Source: Ciona savignyi
Taxonomy: Eukaryota; Chordata; Ascidiacea; Phlebobranchia; Cionidae
Assembly: GCA_000149265.1 (NCBI GenBank)
Contig: CH003207.1
Location: 78,108 to 142,107 of the forward strand
Reading direction: 5' to 3'
DNA length: 64,000 nt
Below the pieces are notes generated by a model. That model was not told where the DNA came from. It worked only from the letters and a program-made list of their open reading frames with translations, and ran no database searches. Positions 41,801 to 50,500 of the stretch are shown piece after piece. The first letter of the stretch is position 1; each line of letters opens with the position of its first letter. The translations under genes were made by a program, and so were the position numbers.

Positions 41801-44800
41801 GGTGTGGATTCGATGCTTACCTCTTGCTAGTGAAGCAAGGTTTTTTTTTGGCTGATTAGATTACAGAGGTATTTAACCTATGGGCCATGGCCCAGTAGTG
41901 AGCCATGACGCTGTTTTTTTTTATGATGGAAGGGGAATTAGCTGGCGATGTTTTCAAACATGACTAGTAAGTAGGAGGGTGTGGGTGCGATGCTTGCATC
42001 TTGCTATTGAAATGTAGTGTTCCAGCACAACTTATTTCTTTGTTGCTCGGAATATATCCTCGACCGCCACAATACAACTACGCAACTGTACAACTCGTAA
42101 CTTTACACCATTTACTACATAACTACTCGCTTTAAGCAAAAGATACAACCAAATATCCAGAAAATCAGACAAACAAACAATTAACGAAACAAGGCAATAA
42201 CGTAAAATCGGCGAGCGTCCAAAAATGCAAGGAATTTAAACCACATAGAAATAAAATAAAACAGAAACAAGGTATTTGTTTGACCGGTTAGATTAGTAGA
42301 ACACGTCAGACCTTCGTCTATAAGGTTGTGGGGTCGAAAGCGTATGTTAGCTAGTCAGTTATGCCCTTGGACAATACACTTGCTTATTAGTAGGTAAAAC
42401 TAAAAAAGGTGTATAGATGGATATTAATAAGAAGATCACTATTGGGCTGTGTCTTTGTCAAAGCAGCAGACATCTACTGTACCCAAGGGCTTAATGGGTT
42501 CTATATTCAATTTTCTACTCAATTAAGGAACATCTTATTCATGAACTGCATTAGCTCCTGACAATGGTCACATGGTAATCTGACGATTGCCTGTGCGGTA
42601 AACCTCCGCAAAAAAGAATGATTGTAAGACATAAATGGGTTGAATAAACTCAAACTGTGTAGCACAAATGGAGAAACAAATTTGTTGTTTCGTAATGATA
42701 ATCATGCATGCTTAGAGAGAGACTAGTAATCCTGTTGATTTGTCGACCGCCCTGTGTTTCGTCATGACTTAAGAGAGATTTTTTCATAATATGACATTTT
42801 TGTTATAATATCACAGAGAGATTTGTTCATAATATGACATTTTTGTTATAATATCACAGAGAGATTTTTTCATAATATGACTTGGTTTTGCTAATGTAGA
42901 AGTCGTTTTGCATTTCTGCATTCTTCAATTTTACTTCAACTCTTAAAATCCCCCAACCTGCACGACAGGCACCGATTGCACACGATCGCCGAGATGGCCA
43001 CCCAACAAGGGGACGACGAAGTTATATCGATGTACAGATTCGGGGAACATATTGAAGTGTGTGAAGGACCACTCATTTCAGATACTTTCAAGATATTTCA
43101 TTTTGTCGTCACAGCTGTAAGTAATTTGTTTGTTTGTTTTTTTTTGGGGGGGGAGGAGTAAATGGGTTATTTGGGGGTAAATGGGTTTCTTGGGGGTTGT
43201 AGGGGTAAGTAGGCTATTTGGGGGGTTATAGGGGTAAATGGTTTGTTAGGAAGATTTAGGGATTAATGAATTTTTTGGGGGGTTGTAGGGGTAAATGTGG
43301 TTATATGGGTTTCTTTGGTGTTGTAGGGGATAAATGGGTTGTTATGAAAATTTAGGGGGTAAGGTATTTGTTCGTGTGGTTGTAGGGCAGCAGTGGATTT
43401 AAAAAGTGAGTGAACATATCGACACATATTTCCAAAGAACCCGACTGTGGGCAAAAGTCTATATTAGTGTCCCATATATATTCATGTTTATGCCCCCGAA
43501 TAGAAAAACTAATGGGGTTAACACACAGGCAATCGTCAGATCACCTTGCGCCCACCGTCGAGTTTTTCAATGTGTTGTGTAAAGAGGTATTAAACATAAA
43601 TAAATCGTGTGGCCTATTAATAAAGCGACCGATACATAAAAAAAACGTCTTAGTAACGAACATATAATGGGTTCGAAACTACGTTCGGTTATAAAAAACA
43701 TAAATAAGTATCCCGTCCTACCTTACAAGCTTTCCTCTCATACCCGCATATAGCATAAATGTGTATCCCGCCCATACTCAGTATCTTATCAACTTTCCAC
43801 TCATACCAGCTGCACAAACTTGGCTCGAATACATGGAGAATGCAGGGCTTGTCGCTGCCTGAGGAGTTGAAGGTACAACACACCGTGTGGTCGTTGTTGG
43901 AGAGCAGAGCTCGAAAACTCGTGAGTTTGACTCGGTTATTCTTGAATCTGTTGGTTTAAACAAGTATTATTTGGATGGTTAGCTCTGTTGGTTTAATGGG
44001 CAACACTTAAAGGAGGGATGAAGGGAAACTGCTCACTAAAATTATGGAAACTAATTTGTTACCTGCTCTAAACACTAATCTCAATCCCAGAACTAAAACT
44101 CCAACCCCATGTTTAAAAGTATCTCTAATGTCATATTCTTCATTTTAGTGTGCAGTTTTATTTTTTCCTTCTTCCTGCTTTCTATCCTTTTTAGTTCTTC
44201 TCGTTTTAATTGAGAATTCAATATAATGGGATGGTTAGCTATAACCTGAAGGTTGTAGGATTGAAACCAGACAATTGCTTGGTTGTTTGTCTTTAGGCAA
44301 AACATTTAGCAGCGGATTAATGGGTTCTACCAAATTGAAGAAATGTGTTTATCATATACAACACACTGCAATAGCTCCGGTAACCCGACAGTGGGCGCGA
44401 GGTGGTCTGATGATTGCCTGTGTGGTAACCCCCTTGCGTTTTCCCATACACGATCTTAATTTTAACATTCTATCTTAGCTCAGCTAATTGCTGATTTCGA
44501 TCCCACAACCCTTCAGTTGACGGTTTAACACACTTGCAGTTGACCTAATTAACCTGTCTAAAACAGATATTCTCTTTTTAAAACAGACGTAGCAATATGC
44601 ATTTAAAATCGCTCAATCGCACCCAGGTAAAAGAAGACCTCCCTGATAAAGTCGAATCGGATGAATCGGACGAACGTATCAAAACGGACGAATCGGACGA
44701 CACGAAGTTTAACCTGCACCGTTACGATTCCATTGAGAATCGGACGAAAATTCGCAGCAAATCGAGTGGACAGTGGTTGCATAAGGAGTGGGCGGAGACA

Positions 44801-44833
44801 CAAGGAATGATTGACATCCAACGCTGCGATTAG
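35812..44833 (+). CDS. MRPL39: Mitochondrial large-subunit ribosomal protein mL39
   Basis: Mitoribosome component related to the N-terminal half of threonyl-tRNA synthetase (TGS plus a dead editing-like domain). Exons 35812-35875, 36939-37004, 37432-37556, 38133-38217, 38745-38851, 39533-39670, 40785-40884, 41434-41614, 42969-43116, 43810-43920 and 44627-44833 join in frame to 443 aa. Matches to human MRPL39: 'LLFDEIKREQLSNRVPRIEK', 'NRHLSTPYHCAM', 'VNKAYWRTCSVILGAIAREA', 'YRFGEHIEVCEGPLISDT' and 'QGLSLPEELKVQHTVWSLLE'. The ATG at 35812 gives a Thr/Asn/Leu-rich start that could be a presequence; the ATG at 35776 is in another frame and hits a stop. In the YWRTCS segment the HxxxH of ThrRS is replaced, as in other mL39 proteins. 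The last exon adds a 68-residue charged tail (repeated DESD) absent from the 338-aa human protein. Nearly every intron holds repeats. Confidence 0.95.
36108..36832 (-). repeat. Family A SINE split by a MITE
   Basis: Tail and body at 36108-36318 (GGATAGGATAGGATATTCG onward) continue after the insertion at 36731-36832 with CCCAAGGACACAACCGACTA and the tRNA head (GAATGAAAGGTGACGC). The break lies within TTGCCCAAGGAC, intact in other copies. Confidence 0.85.
36319..36730. mobile_element. 412-bp MITE inserted in a SINE
   Basis: Ends CCCGTATGGAAAGTA and, inverted, CCAGTATGGAAAGTA (14 of 15). Exact 8-bp target duplication CCCAAGGA at 36311-36318 and 36731-36738, confirmed by the uninterrupted SINE copies. 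The interior repeats CTCGAGTGTGCA and GTGTGCACAC words. 8-bp duplications fit the hAT or P superfamilies; no ORF. Confidence 0.85.
37160..37350. mobile_element. Family E MITE
   Basis: Right end TTTTAGTGTGTAGTTTCCCTCC and core CTTAAACACTAACCTCAACC match the other family E copies; the left end is decayed. It lies in MRPL39 intron 2. Confidence 0.6.
37776..38072 (+). repeat. tRNA-derived SINE, family A, full length
   Basis: Head TTAGCTTGGTGGTTTACTGT, B box GGTTTCAGGTTCAAAATC, body, tail TATCCTATCATA. It lies in MRPL39 intron 3, ending 60 bp before exon 4. Confidence 0.8.
38291..38460. mobile_element. Family D MITE with internal duplication
   Basis: Starts TCTAATTACTACAAGAGTGC, repeats at 38370 as TCTAATTACTACAGGAGCGC, and ends CCTGTAGTAGATGTAGAGG. 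The element's left part is therefore duplicated. It lies 73 bp after MRPL39 exon 4. Confidence 0.65.
38996..39190 (+). repeat. Partial family A SINE
   Basis: Body from CTTATTGGTTGTATCCTTGG to GGTAATCCAACAATAACC; head and tail decayed. MRPL39 intron 5. Confidence 0.6.
39688..40036. mobile_element. hAT-like MITE with GGTTAAC repeats, 349 bp
   Basis: Ends TAGGGCTGTG and, inverted, TAGGGCTACTG; flanks TTTGCTGT and GTAGCTGT agree at 6 of 8. Internal repeated CGGTTAACTGATT words. It starts 17 bp after MRPL39 exon 6. Confidence 0.6.
40044..40190 (+). repeat. Degenerate family A SINE
   Basis: Head GATCGCTAGGTTGGTTAGCG, B box GGTTGCAGGATCAAAAC and the start of the body (GTCCTTGGCAAGGCGCC). No tail. 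Confidence 0.55.
40346..40604. mobile_element. hAT-like MITE with GGTTAACCG repeats, 259 bp
   Basis: Exact 8-bp target duplication AAATCAAC at 40338-40345 and 40605-40612. TIR-like ends TAGGGCTGTAAATTAACGG and, inverted, TAGAGGTGCAAAAAGTTAAC. Interior GGTTAACCG words as in the 39.69 kb element, so the two are relatives inserted in one intron. Confidence 0.8.
40612..40745 (-). repeat. Family A SINE, head half
   Basis: Minus-strand: CCTTGACCAAGGATATGACC and CAACCTTTCAAATATTTG, then a decayed head AACCAACTGATCTAATTA. It ends 40 bp before MRPL39 exon 7. Confidence 0.55.
40986..41118 (-). repeat. Family A SINE, tail half
   Basis: Tail TAGAATAGGATATTTATG, body to GCTATTGCAGTGTGTTGTAT, then a break. 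MRPL39 intron 7. Confidence 0.75.
41210..41415 (+). repeat. ~20-bp minisatellite GGTAAAATTACCC
   Basis: About ten units around AAAATGGTAAAATTACCCAC. Each unit is itself a near-palindrome (GGTAAAATTACC). It lies in MRPL39 intron 7, ending about 20 bp before exon 8. Confidence 0.85.
41576..42005 (+). repeat. Tandem triplication of MRPL39 exon-8 end and donor
   Basis: Units of 175-177 bp begin at 41576, 41751 and 41928. Each starts with the last ~39 bases of exon 8 (GAATTAGCT...AAACATGAC) and keeps a GTAAGTAGG donor (41615, 41790, 41967). The intervening part has GGGCCATGGCCCAGTAG and poly-T. Copy 3 changes GACGA to GACTA. Confidence 0.9.
42275..42610 (+). repeat. Degenerate family A SINE copies
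   Basis: A head (TTTGACCGGTTAGATTAG, GGTTGTGGGGTCGAAAG) leads to a decayed body, followed by a second body piece from CAAAGCAGCAGACATCTAC to CTGACGATTGCCTGTGC. MRPL39 intron 8. Confidence 0.55.
42772..42885 (+). repeat. 43-bp tandem repeat
   Basis: About 2.6 units with AGAGAGATTTTTTCATAATA and TGACATTTTTGTTATAATAT. It lies 85 bp before MRPL39 exon 9. Confidence 0.8.
43135..43395 (+). repeat. G-rich tandem repeat (GGGGTAAATGGGTT type)
   Basis: Diverged units of TTTTTTGGGGGG, TTGTAGGGGTAAATGGG, with many runs of 3-8 G on the transcribed gene's coding strand, starting right after the MRPL39 exon-9 donor. Confidence 0.8.
43476..43580 (-). repeat. Family A SINE, tail half
   Basis: ATTCATGTTTATGCCCCCG to GCGCCCACCGTCGAGTTT, then a jump to AATGTGTTGTGTAA. 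A family B element follows directly. Confidence 0.65.
43607..43700 (+). repeat. tRNA-like repeat, family B
   Basis: GTGTGGCCTATTAATAAAGC (A-box-like), GACCGATACAT, AATGGGTTCGAAACTACG (B box) and GGTTATAAAAAAC end. Family description is at the 46.48 kb copy. Confidence 0.6.
44008..44190. mobile_element. Family E MITE
   Basis: TTAAAGGAGGGATGAAGGGAAACTGC-type left end and TTTTAGTGTGCAGTTTTATT right end; core CTCTAAACACTAATCTCAA. MRPL39 intron 10. Confidence 0.65.
44222..44480 (+). repeat. tRNA-derived SINE, family A
   Basis: Head GGGATGGTTAGCTATAACC, B box GGTTGTAGGATTGAAAC, body and a TATCTTAGC end. It lies in MRPL39 intron 10. Confidence 0.75.
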
Positions 44834-44928
44834 TTTTATTTATTCGAAAATACAAAAAGTTTCATATTCGATCGTCGGATGTTGGTGTTATGACGCTGGG
44901 TCCGGTTGAGTCTTAAAACAAGGGGGGA

Positions 44929-44934
44929 AATAAA
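44929..44934 (+). promoter_or_regulatory. Candidate MRPL39 poly(A) signal
   Basis: AATAAA 96 bp after the MRPL39 stop. Its last bases overlap the left end of a family E MITE (TAAAAGGAGGG), so the insertion may have made or preserved the hexamer. Confidence 0.5.
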
Positions 44935-45088
44935 AGGAGGGAAACTGCACTCTAAAATGAAGATTTTGACATTAGAGTTAGTTTAAACATGGGGTTTGAG
45001 TTAGTGTTAGTTCTGGGGTTGAGATTAGTGTTTAGGGTAGGGTTTAAATTAGTTTTTATAGTTTTAGTGAGCAGTTTCCCTCCTTTTA
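44931..45088. mobile_element. Family E MITE, 158 bp, best copy
   Basis: Perfect 18-bp TIR TAAAAGGAGGGAAACTGC with its inverse at 45071-45088. The interior is a run of diverged TTAGTGT/TTAGGGT words (GTTAGTTCTGGGGTTGAGAT). Other copies lie at 37.2, 44.0, 49.9, 51.9 and 54.4 kb. Superfamily unknown. Confidence 0.85.
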
Positions 45089-45120
45089 GTGCTACCCTTA
45101 AAACAACGATAAAATAGATA

Positions 45121-45220
45121 AATGTGGCCGAATGGTTAATAGCAGCACCACCGATTTAAATACCGCTTTGGACCTAAAATCGACTTTCGTAGAACTTGTA
45201 TCGGTAAAAAAAATTATGCA
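45121..45220 (+). repeat. tRNA-like repeat, family B, degenerate
   Basis: TGTGGCCGAATGGTTAATAG, then a decayed middle and GTATCGGTAAAAAAAATT end. The B box is lost. Confidence 0.5.
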
Positions 45221-46234
45221 TTTTTTTCAATTTTTAGTAGAACCAATAAATTCACTGGGTATAGGAGTTTTATGTCCAAGGACACAACCGATTAACTAGA
45301 GACTCGCCAACCGACTGTGGGCTCGCGCTTGCTTTGTGTAGTTTAAGACCGAGGCGTTAGCTGAGCTTGTTTAGGTTGGCTGCCTAACGGTCTTTCGCGA
45401 GCTGCTCAGCGGAAAGTCTATTCTCCACAGAACGCACACTAATAATTATAGTGACCACGATTTGTACTGTCTTAATCTTAAACTCGAAGTTCATAACTCT
45501 TGATTCACTTTAGTTGTATTCTGCGTCTCATTCAATATACGGTTTATTCTCGAAGCGAGTTACTTAGTACGTTATACAGCATAACGCAAATTATCTCAAG
45601 TACGTTATTGTAGGTTATTGTATAGGATATTTAAATTTCCAGAATATATAGGGAATTTACAAGGTGCGAAAAGTTTACGTGCCAGACGTTTCACATCTGC
45701 ACGTTTGACTAACTGTGGGGAATTAGGTGAAAAAACTATGTTAATGATTTAAACGGCAAAAATACAAAGGCCCGTACAAGGTGATAATTACGTAAAAAGT
45801 AATAAAACACGTGAGAAAAAACATCAAACGCAAAACAACGACGTTTAAAGTATAAAATATTTTAGACATAAATTAAAACAAATATATATTATATTAGAGG
45901 TGCCACACGACCAAGCTTTTTATCCGGATAACCAAACATTAAATAAAACAAACCATTTTTTAAAAACTGGGGCAAAAATGAATAAACCTAACCATTTCCG
46001 GGTCGTAGTGAACCATGGTTCAATACTTGGACCGTTTCCTGGCAGGTTCGAAACCGTTTAAAGGATTTATTATTTTAATCGTTAAATAATAATTCGTCAC
46101 GTAGTGGGATTGCCGGAAATATTTACGGAGACGTCGCTGTATTATTTTTCAGCAACATAAATTTTCTAACGAAAAGATAATAAAATCGGTCGCTAGACGA
46201 TGCTACAGAGCTGTTGAGAAGACACAATCTTTTT

Positions 46235-46440
46235 ATCTCACATGGTATGAAACTTAGCAAGGGCTCTTATAACACGGGCAATCGTCGAATTACCCCGTGC
46301 ATACTGTAAAGTAACCCGAGGTATTGCAGTGTGATTAAAAAGCACCATTAGAGCGTAAGTTTTCGGGATGGTTTCGATCTTACCACCCTTCGGCTGACAA
46401 CCCTGTACGCGCTGCTACACCGTTAAACTACAGAATTCTT
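46235..46440 (-). repeat. Degenerate family A SINE
   Basis: AACACGGGCAATCGTCGAAT, CCGAGGTATTGCAGTGTG, then CTTACCACCCTTCGGCTGAC and a decayed head. Confidence 0.6.
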
Positions 46441-46482
46441 TAGAATCATCGTGAACAAGTACATGACTCTTTATGAGTTGGG

Positions 46483-46580
46483 TTGTGTGGCCGAATGGTC
46501 AACGCGACCGATACTTACACCATAACCTATAGGTTTTGGTGACGATCCCATCATGGGTTCGAAACTAAGCTCGGTAAAAA
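46483..46580 (+). repeat. tRNA-like repeat, family B, good copy
   Basis: A ~100-bp unit with an A-box-like TGTGGCCGAATGGTCAACGC, then GACCGATAC, a variable middle, a B-box-like CATGGGTTCGAAACTAAGC and a CGGTAAAAAA end. The A-box style resembles tRNA-Ser/Leu, but the arms do not fold into a clear tRNA, so I call it a tRNA-derived short retroposon. All copies seen lie right of 43 kb. Confidence 0.75.
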
Positions 46581-46772
46581 ATACCGATCATCATACATGA
46601 TAGTTTGTGGTATCGATATCATAATCGACAAAAAAAATTATATAAGAGACCCAGAGTCTTTTTTGGTTTTTAAAATCACGTCCTTTTGAACTTAATATAA
46701 CAGCTCAGGCAACCCGACTGTGGACACGAGGTATTCTTAGAATGTCCTCGTTTTCTGTCATATCTAGTCTGA

Positions 46773-47040
46773 CCGATTAGCTTGATGGGTTAGTGCGTCG
46801 TCTTTCAACCGAAGGGTTGTAGGTTTGTCCTTTTGCAGAGCATTCAAGAGACATTGCCTGAACCCAGCAGTGGATTAATCGATTCTACTAAATTGAAGGA
46901 ACGTGTGAATCATACACAACACACTGCAATAACTGCGGTAACCCGACGGTGGGCGCGAGGTGATCTGATGATTGCCTGTGTGTTAACCCCCTTGTTTTTC
47001 CATTCACAGGAATAAACATGAATATTTTATCCCTTCCCAC
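46773..47040 (+). repeat. tRNA-derived SINE, family A
   Basis: Head GATTAGCTTGATGGGTTAGT, body and ATATTTTATCCC tail; a short deletion after the B box removes the GGTCGCTAGC part. Confidence 0.75.
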
Positions 47041-47321
47041 CTCGGGTAATAACCAGGAAATTCCTAATCTCACAGCAAAACCAGCCGAACTGGTAGTACG
47101 ACTTAAAATTGAGATATCTGGGAATTCCAGCTTCTCTTACATTGTCTACACGGAATTTTTCTTCAGTGGTTAATTCGATGAGTCAGATTTGAGATTTCGG
47201 TATAAAGTTGAGGTTTAGGTGGAATTTAATCGACCGAATTTATATTTTATTGGTCATTATTTATGCTAATTTGAATTTCTATGTAGAACTATAACTTTCG
47301 TTATAACATGGGTGGTTTTCG

Positions 47322-47592
47322 GCCAAATAGCATGGTGGGTTAGTGTTGCAGATTCGAAACTGGGCATTAGGTTGTCGGTTGTGTCCTTGGGCAAGGCACT
47401 TTACGGACATTGCCTGAACCCAGCGGATTAATAGGTTCTACCAAATTGAAGAAACGTGTCTATCATACACAACACATTGCAATAGCTCCGGTAACCCGGC
47501 GGTTGGCGCGATGCGATCTAACGATTGCCCGTGTGATAACCCCCTTGGTTTTCCTTTCACCGGGGATAAACATGAATATCATATCCTATCCT
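47322..47592 (+). repeat. tRNA-derived SINE, family A
   Basis: AAATAGCATGGTGGGTTAGT head with a deletion, GGTTGTGTCCTTGGGCAAGG, body, tail CATATCCTATCC. A minus-strand head half (47595-47800, ending ACCAACCTACCGG) joins its tail. Confidence 0.75.
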
Positions 47593-47943
47593 TGCATTTC
47601 TTTTAATTTTAGCAAAACCTAATAATCCACTGTATTTAAGTAATATCTGCTAAGTGCTTCTTTGATTTCACAACATTTCGATTGAAAAACGATTCATTAA
47701 GCGCTATGACTAACGACACAACCGACCAGATAGCGACTGGTTTCGATCCCACAACCTTTCTGCTGTCGTCCCGACAGGCAATTATTTGACCAACCTACCG
47801 GACTTGTTATCAAAAAAAATTATAGGAGCATTTGCGTTTCAACTGATTATTCCTAGTTGCCCTGTCAATTCGTCTGCAATAACTTAGGAAATTAATTTTA
47901 TTCCCGAAAATCAACACCTTTAAGCGATTCCATCAAACATCTT

Positions 47944-48046
47944 ATTTTTACCGAGCCAAGTTTCGAACCCATAATGGGCTCGTCACCAGGACCGTTTTTG
48001 TGTCGGTATGTATATCGTTAACCATTCGGCCACACGATCGTACAAC
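47944..48046 (-). repeat. tRNA-like repeat, family B, good copy
   Basis: On the minus strand: TGTGGCCGAATGGTTAACG, a CCGATAC-like segment, AATGGGTTCGAAACTTGGC and CGGTAAAAATAAG. Close to the 46.48 kb copy. Confidence 0.75.
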
Positions 48047-48420
48047 ACACATCATATTTGCAACGCAATCGAGCAATCTAGTCAAATACTGCGTGTTCAA
48101 GTAATACTCAACAGATATTGCCGGAATTCAGTCAATTTTCGCCATGTATTTTTGAATGGTTTTTCGGGAAGTGTTGATCAAAATACCATGTTTTGACCAA
48201 AGTCGAGAAACCGTATGATTTGCTCTTTAAAAATTTAAAAAATACACGCCAAATTACGTCAAATTAAAAAAAACTACAAACGTTACGGCACGACGTAGTA
48301 TCAAATTTGACAGGGTAACGACTAAAAATCCACAAAATCCATGTCTACCCCACACTTTATCTTACTAGTGGGGTATTGAGCCTTAAATATAAGTTAGGGT
48401 GACTTGTTCACGGAACGGTA

Positions 48421-48520
48421 CGATCGTGTTGCCGACTGATTAACGCGACCGATGCAAATGCCGACAAAACATGGTTCTAGTGACTAGCCGATAGGGTTCG
48501 AAACTCTGCTCAGATAAAAA
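48421..48520 (+). repeat. tRNA-like repeat, family B
   Basis: GTGTTGCCGACTGATTAACG, CGACCGATGCAAATG, GATAGGGTTCGAAACTCTGC and a CAGATAAAAAAA end. A family A SINE follows 33 bp later. Confidence 0.7.
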
Positions 48521-48552
48521 AATCTAAACTGTAAAAATTGTAAAAAAATGTG

Positions 48553-48862
48553 TTCGGCTGGTCGGTCTAGCGGTTAAATGCGTCGCCTTTCAATCGAAAG
48601 GTTGCAGCTCCGAAAATAGTCGCTAGCTACTCGGTTGTGTCCTTGGGCAAGGCACTTTACGGACATTGCCCCAGCCAAGCGGATTAATGGGTTCTACTAA
48701 ATTGATGGAACGTGTCTATCATATACAACACACTGCAATATCTCGGGTAACCCGACGGTGGGCGCGAGGTGATCTGACGATTGCTCGTGTGTTAACACCC
48801 TTGGTTTTCCCATTTACGGGGATAATCATAAATATCCTATCCTATATCGTATATCCTATCCT
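48553..48862 (+). repeat. tRNA-derived SINE, family A, full length
   Basis: Head GGCTGGTCGGTCTAGCGG, B box GGTTGCAGCTCCGAAAA, full body, tail TATCCTATCC...TATCCTATCC. One of the best copies. The ORF 48666-48995 is mostly this SINE. Confidence 0.85.
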
Positions 48863-49854
48863 AAACAAAACGTCGATTCGCGAAAAAATGCATTTCGTCG
48901 TCGAGAAACTGATGAACAGATTAGCGAATGGAGATTATTATGACGTCATAGTTCACCGAATTCTAGCGACTTCTCTAATCAACAAGAATCGCTGATTCCC
49001 GCCAATTCCGGAAAGCGAGGTCGATTTTCGCCGAAGAGGCGCCCGATTACCGACGTCATAGGGTATTCCCCTCTGTGCAAGCGTGCAATTCGCCCCGGGG
49101 ATGAGCGTGAAAATGATCGCGCGATAATTCCAACTATGAGGTGTTTGTGCGGGTTGTTACATCACAATAACAGTTCAAACTTACTAGGTCTCTCCTTATA
49201 TGGAAAAACCACTGTCTGATGCACAATTCCCGTGAGCGACTGTTACAGACAAAATAAACAACGATTTTAAGTCGAAAATATAATTTTAAAGATTACCTAA
49301 TTTTGCCGATCTTATGCCCTTAACAGCAGCAAAGGGTACTGTATTTTATTATGAATTTTCCCCTTTAAGAACATAATTAAAAGAACACACGCTTAGAATA
49401 TAGCAAAAAACGAATGCCCGAGCTAATTTTAATGTTAAAATTGTGATGTTAAATTTGGAAAGTAAATGGAAAATCTAATTTTAGAAACTGTTTACGCTAA
49501 ACTTGGCTCGTCTTCTATCATCAAATATTGGGCGTCGATCAATGGTTATTCCTTTGGTATCGCATATGAGCAGTAGGTTAAAAGCATGAGTTAATTCGCC
49601 GCTGAATTTATTCTCGACAAAAATAGGCGGCAAAGGAACCCAGGGTCTAAAGATAGCAGTAGACTGTGGACGGTCGTGTTACATTATTGGCAGAAACTAA
49701 TTGTAAGTAGTGATACGACTGTCTGAAGTAGGATACTCGGGTAATCTCTGTAAAGGCTATGGATGGGAATACATAGGTGTTTGATGCATTTTTGGCAACA
49801 TATGTGTGCATAATAGTAAAGATGGACGTCAAGAAAATTCGGGACAAGACTTAA

Positions 49855-50040
49855 AGGCGTGAATAAGGAAAACTCTTTACTAAAACTGTGGGAAATAAAT
49901 TTATCCCTGCCCAAAACACTTATATTAACCCCATAGCTAACACTAATTTAAATTCCGGTCCTTACACTAAACTTAACGCCATAATATTTATTTTAATGTG
50001 CAGTTTTCCTCCTTTCCCTTCTTACTGTTTTCAGTTTTTC
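49855..50040. mobile_element. Family E MITE
   Basis: AAGGCGTGAATAAGGAAAAC left end, core CTGCCCAAAACACTTATA, right end TTTTAATGTGCAGTTTTCC. Confidence 0.6.
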
Positions 50041-50107
50041 CCAACAAACGTTTGTCCGTGCCGATGGAATACGCATGGCGGCTTTATAACATATAGGTTA
50101 TCGTTTA

Positions 50108-50310
50108 GCACCTGGTCTTGTGCCTGAATGATTTACGCGGCCGATTTATAAACCGAATTAAGAAAAAACAAACCCAGTTAATCTATAGATTAAACTAAAA
50201 ATGAAGTAATGCCTCAAATATTAAACATACTTTAATAGTGCCGGTAACCTGACGGTGGGCATGTGGTAATCCAGACAATTACCTTGATAGCAACCTAAAA
50301 GAAAGTTTAA
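50108..50310 (+). repeat. Family B fragment and family A fragment
   Basis: TTGTGCCTGAATGATTTACGC with CGGCCGATTTATAAACCG (family B, truncated, to about 50165), then AATAGTGCCGGTAACCTGAC to ATAGCAACCTAAAA (family A body, from 50222). Confidence 0.5.
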
Positions 50311-50427
50311 AATCAACGAGAAGTTTACTTTTAACCTTTTTTTTCTTTTACAAATATACGAAGTACAAAAGGGTTTTAAGAATGAAGGAGGTAACAAACA
50401 AAAAACGCACGAAGGTCATCAACCCTG

Positions 50428-50500
50428 CCCAGACGCCCCAAACGCCCCAAACGCCCCAAACGCCCCAGACGCCCCAAACGCCCCAAACGCCCAAGGCGCC
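50428..50500 (+). repeat. 9-bp microsatellite (CGCCCCAAA)n
   Basis: About eight copies of CGCCCCAAA with a few AGA variants. All three plus frames are open through the array (QTP, KRP and NAP repeats). One frame stays open from about 50395 to 50719 without an early ATG. Confidence 0.85.

Noticed and set aside
46483-46580. Functional tRNA gene
   Set aside because: A- and B-box-like motifs are present, but no clear acceptor stem or anticodon arm can be folded, and several diverged copies exist, so it is a tRNA-like repeat.
48666-48995. 109-codon plus-strand ORF
   Set aside because: Most of it is a family A SINE. Similar SINE ORFs (for example 23077-23262, 37888-38106, 44275-44478, 46833-47015 and 47410-47622) share the same peptide and are repeat translation.
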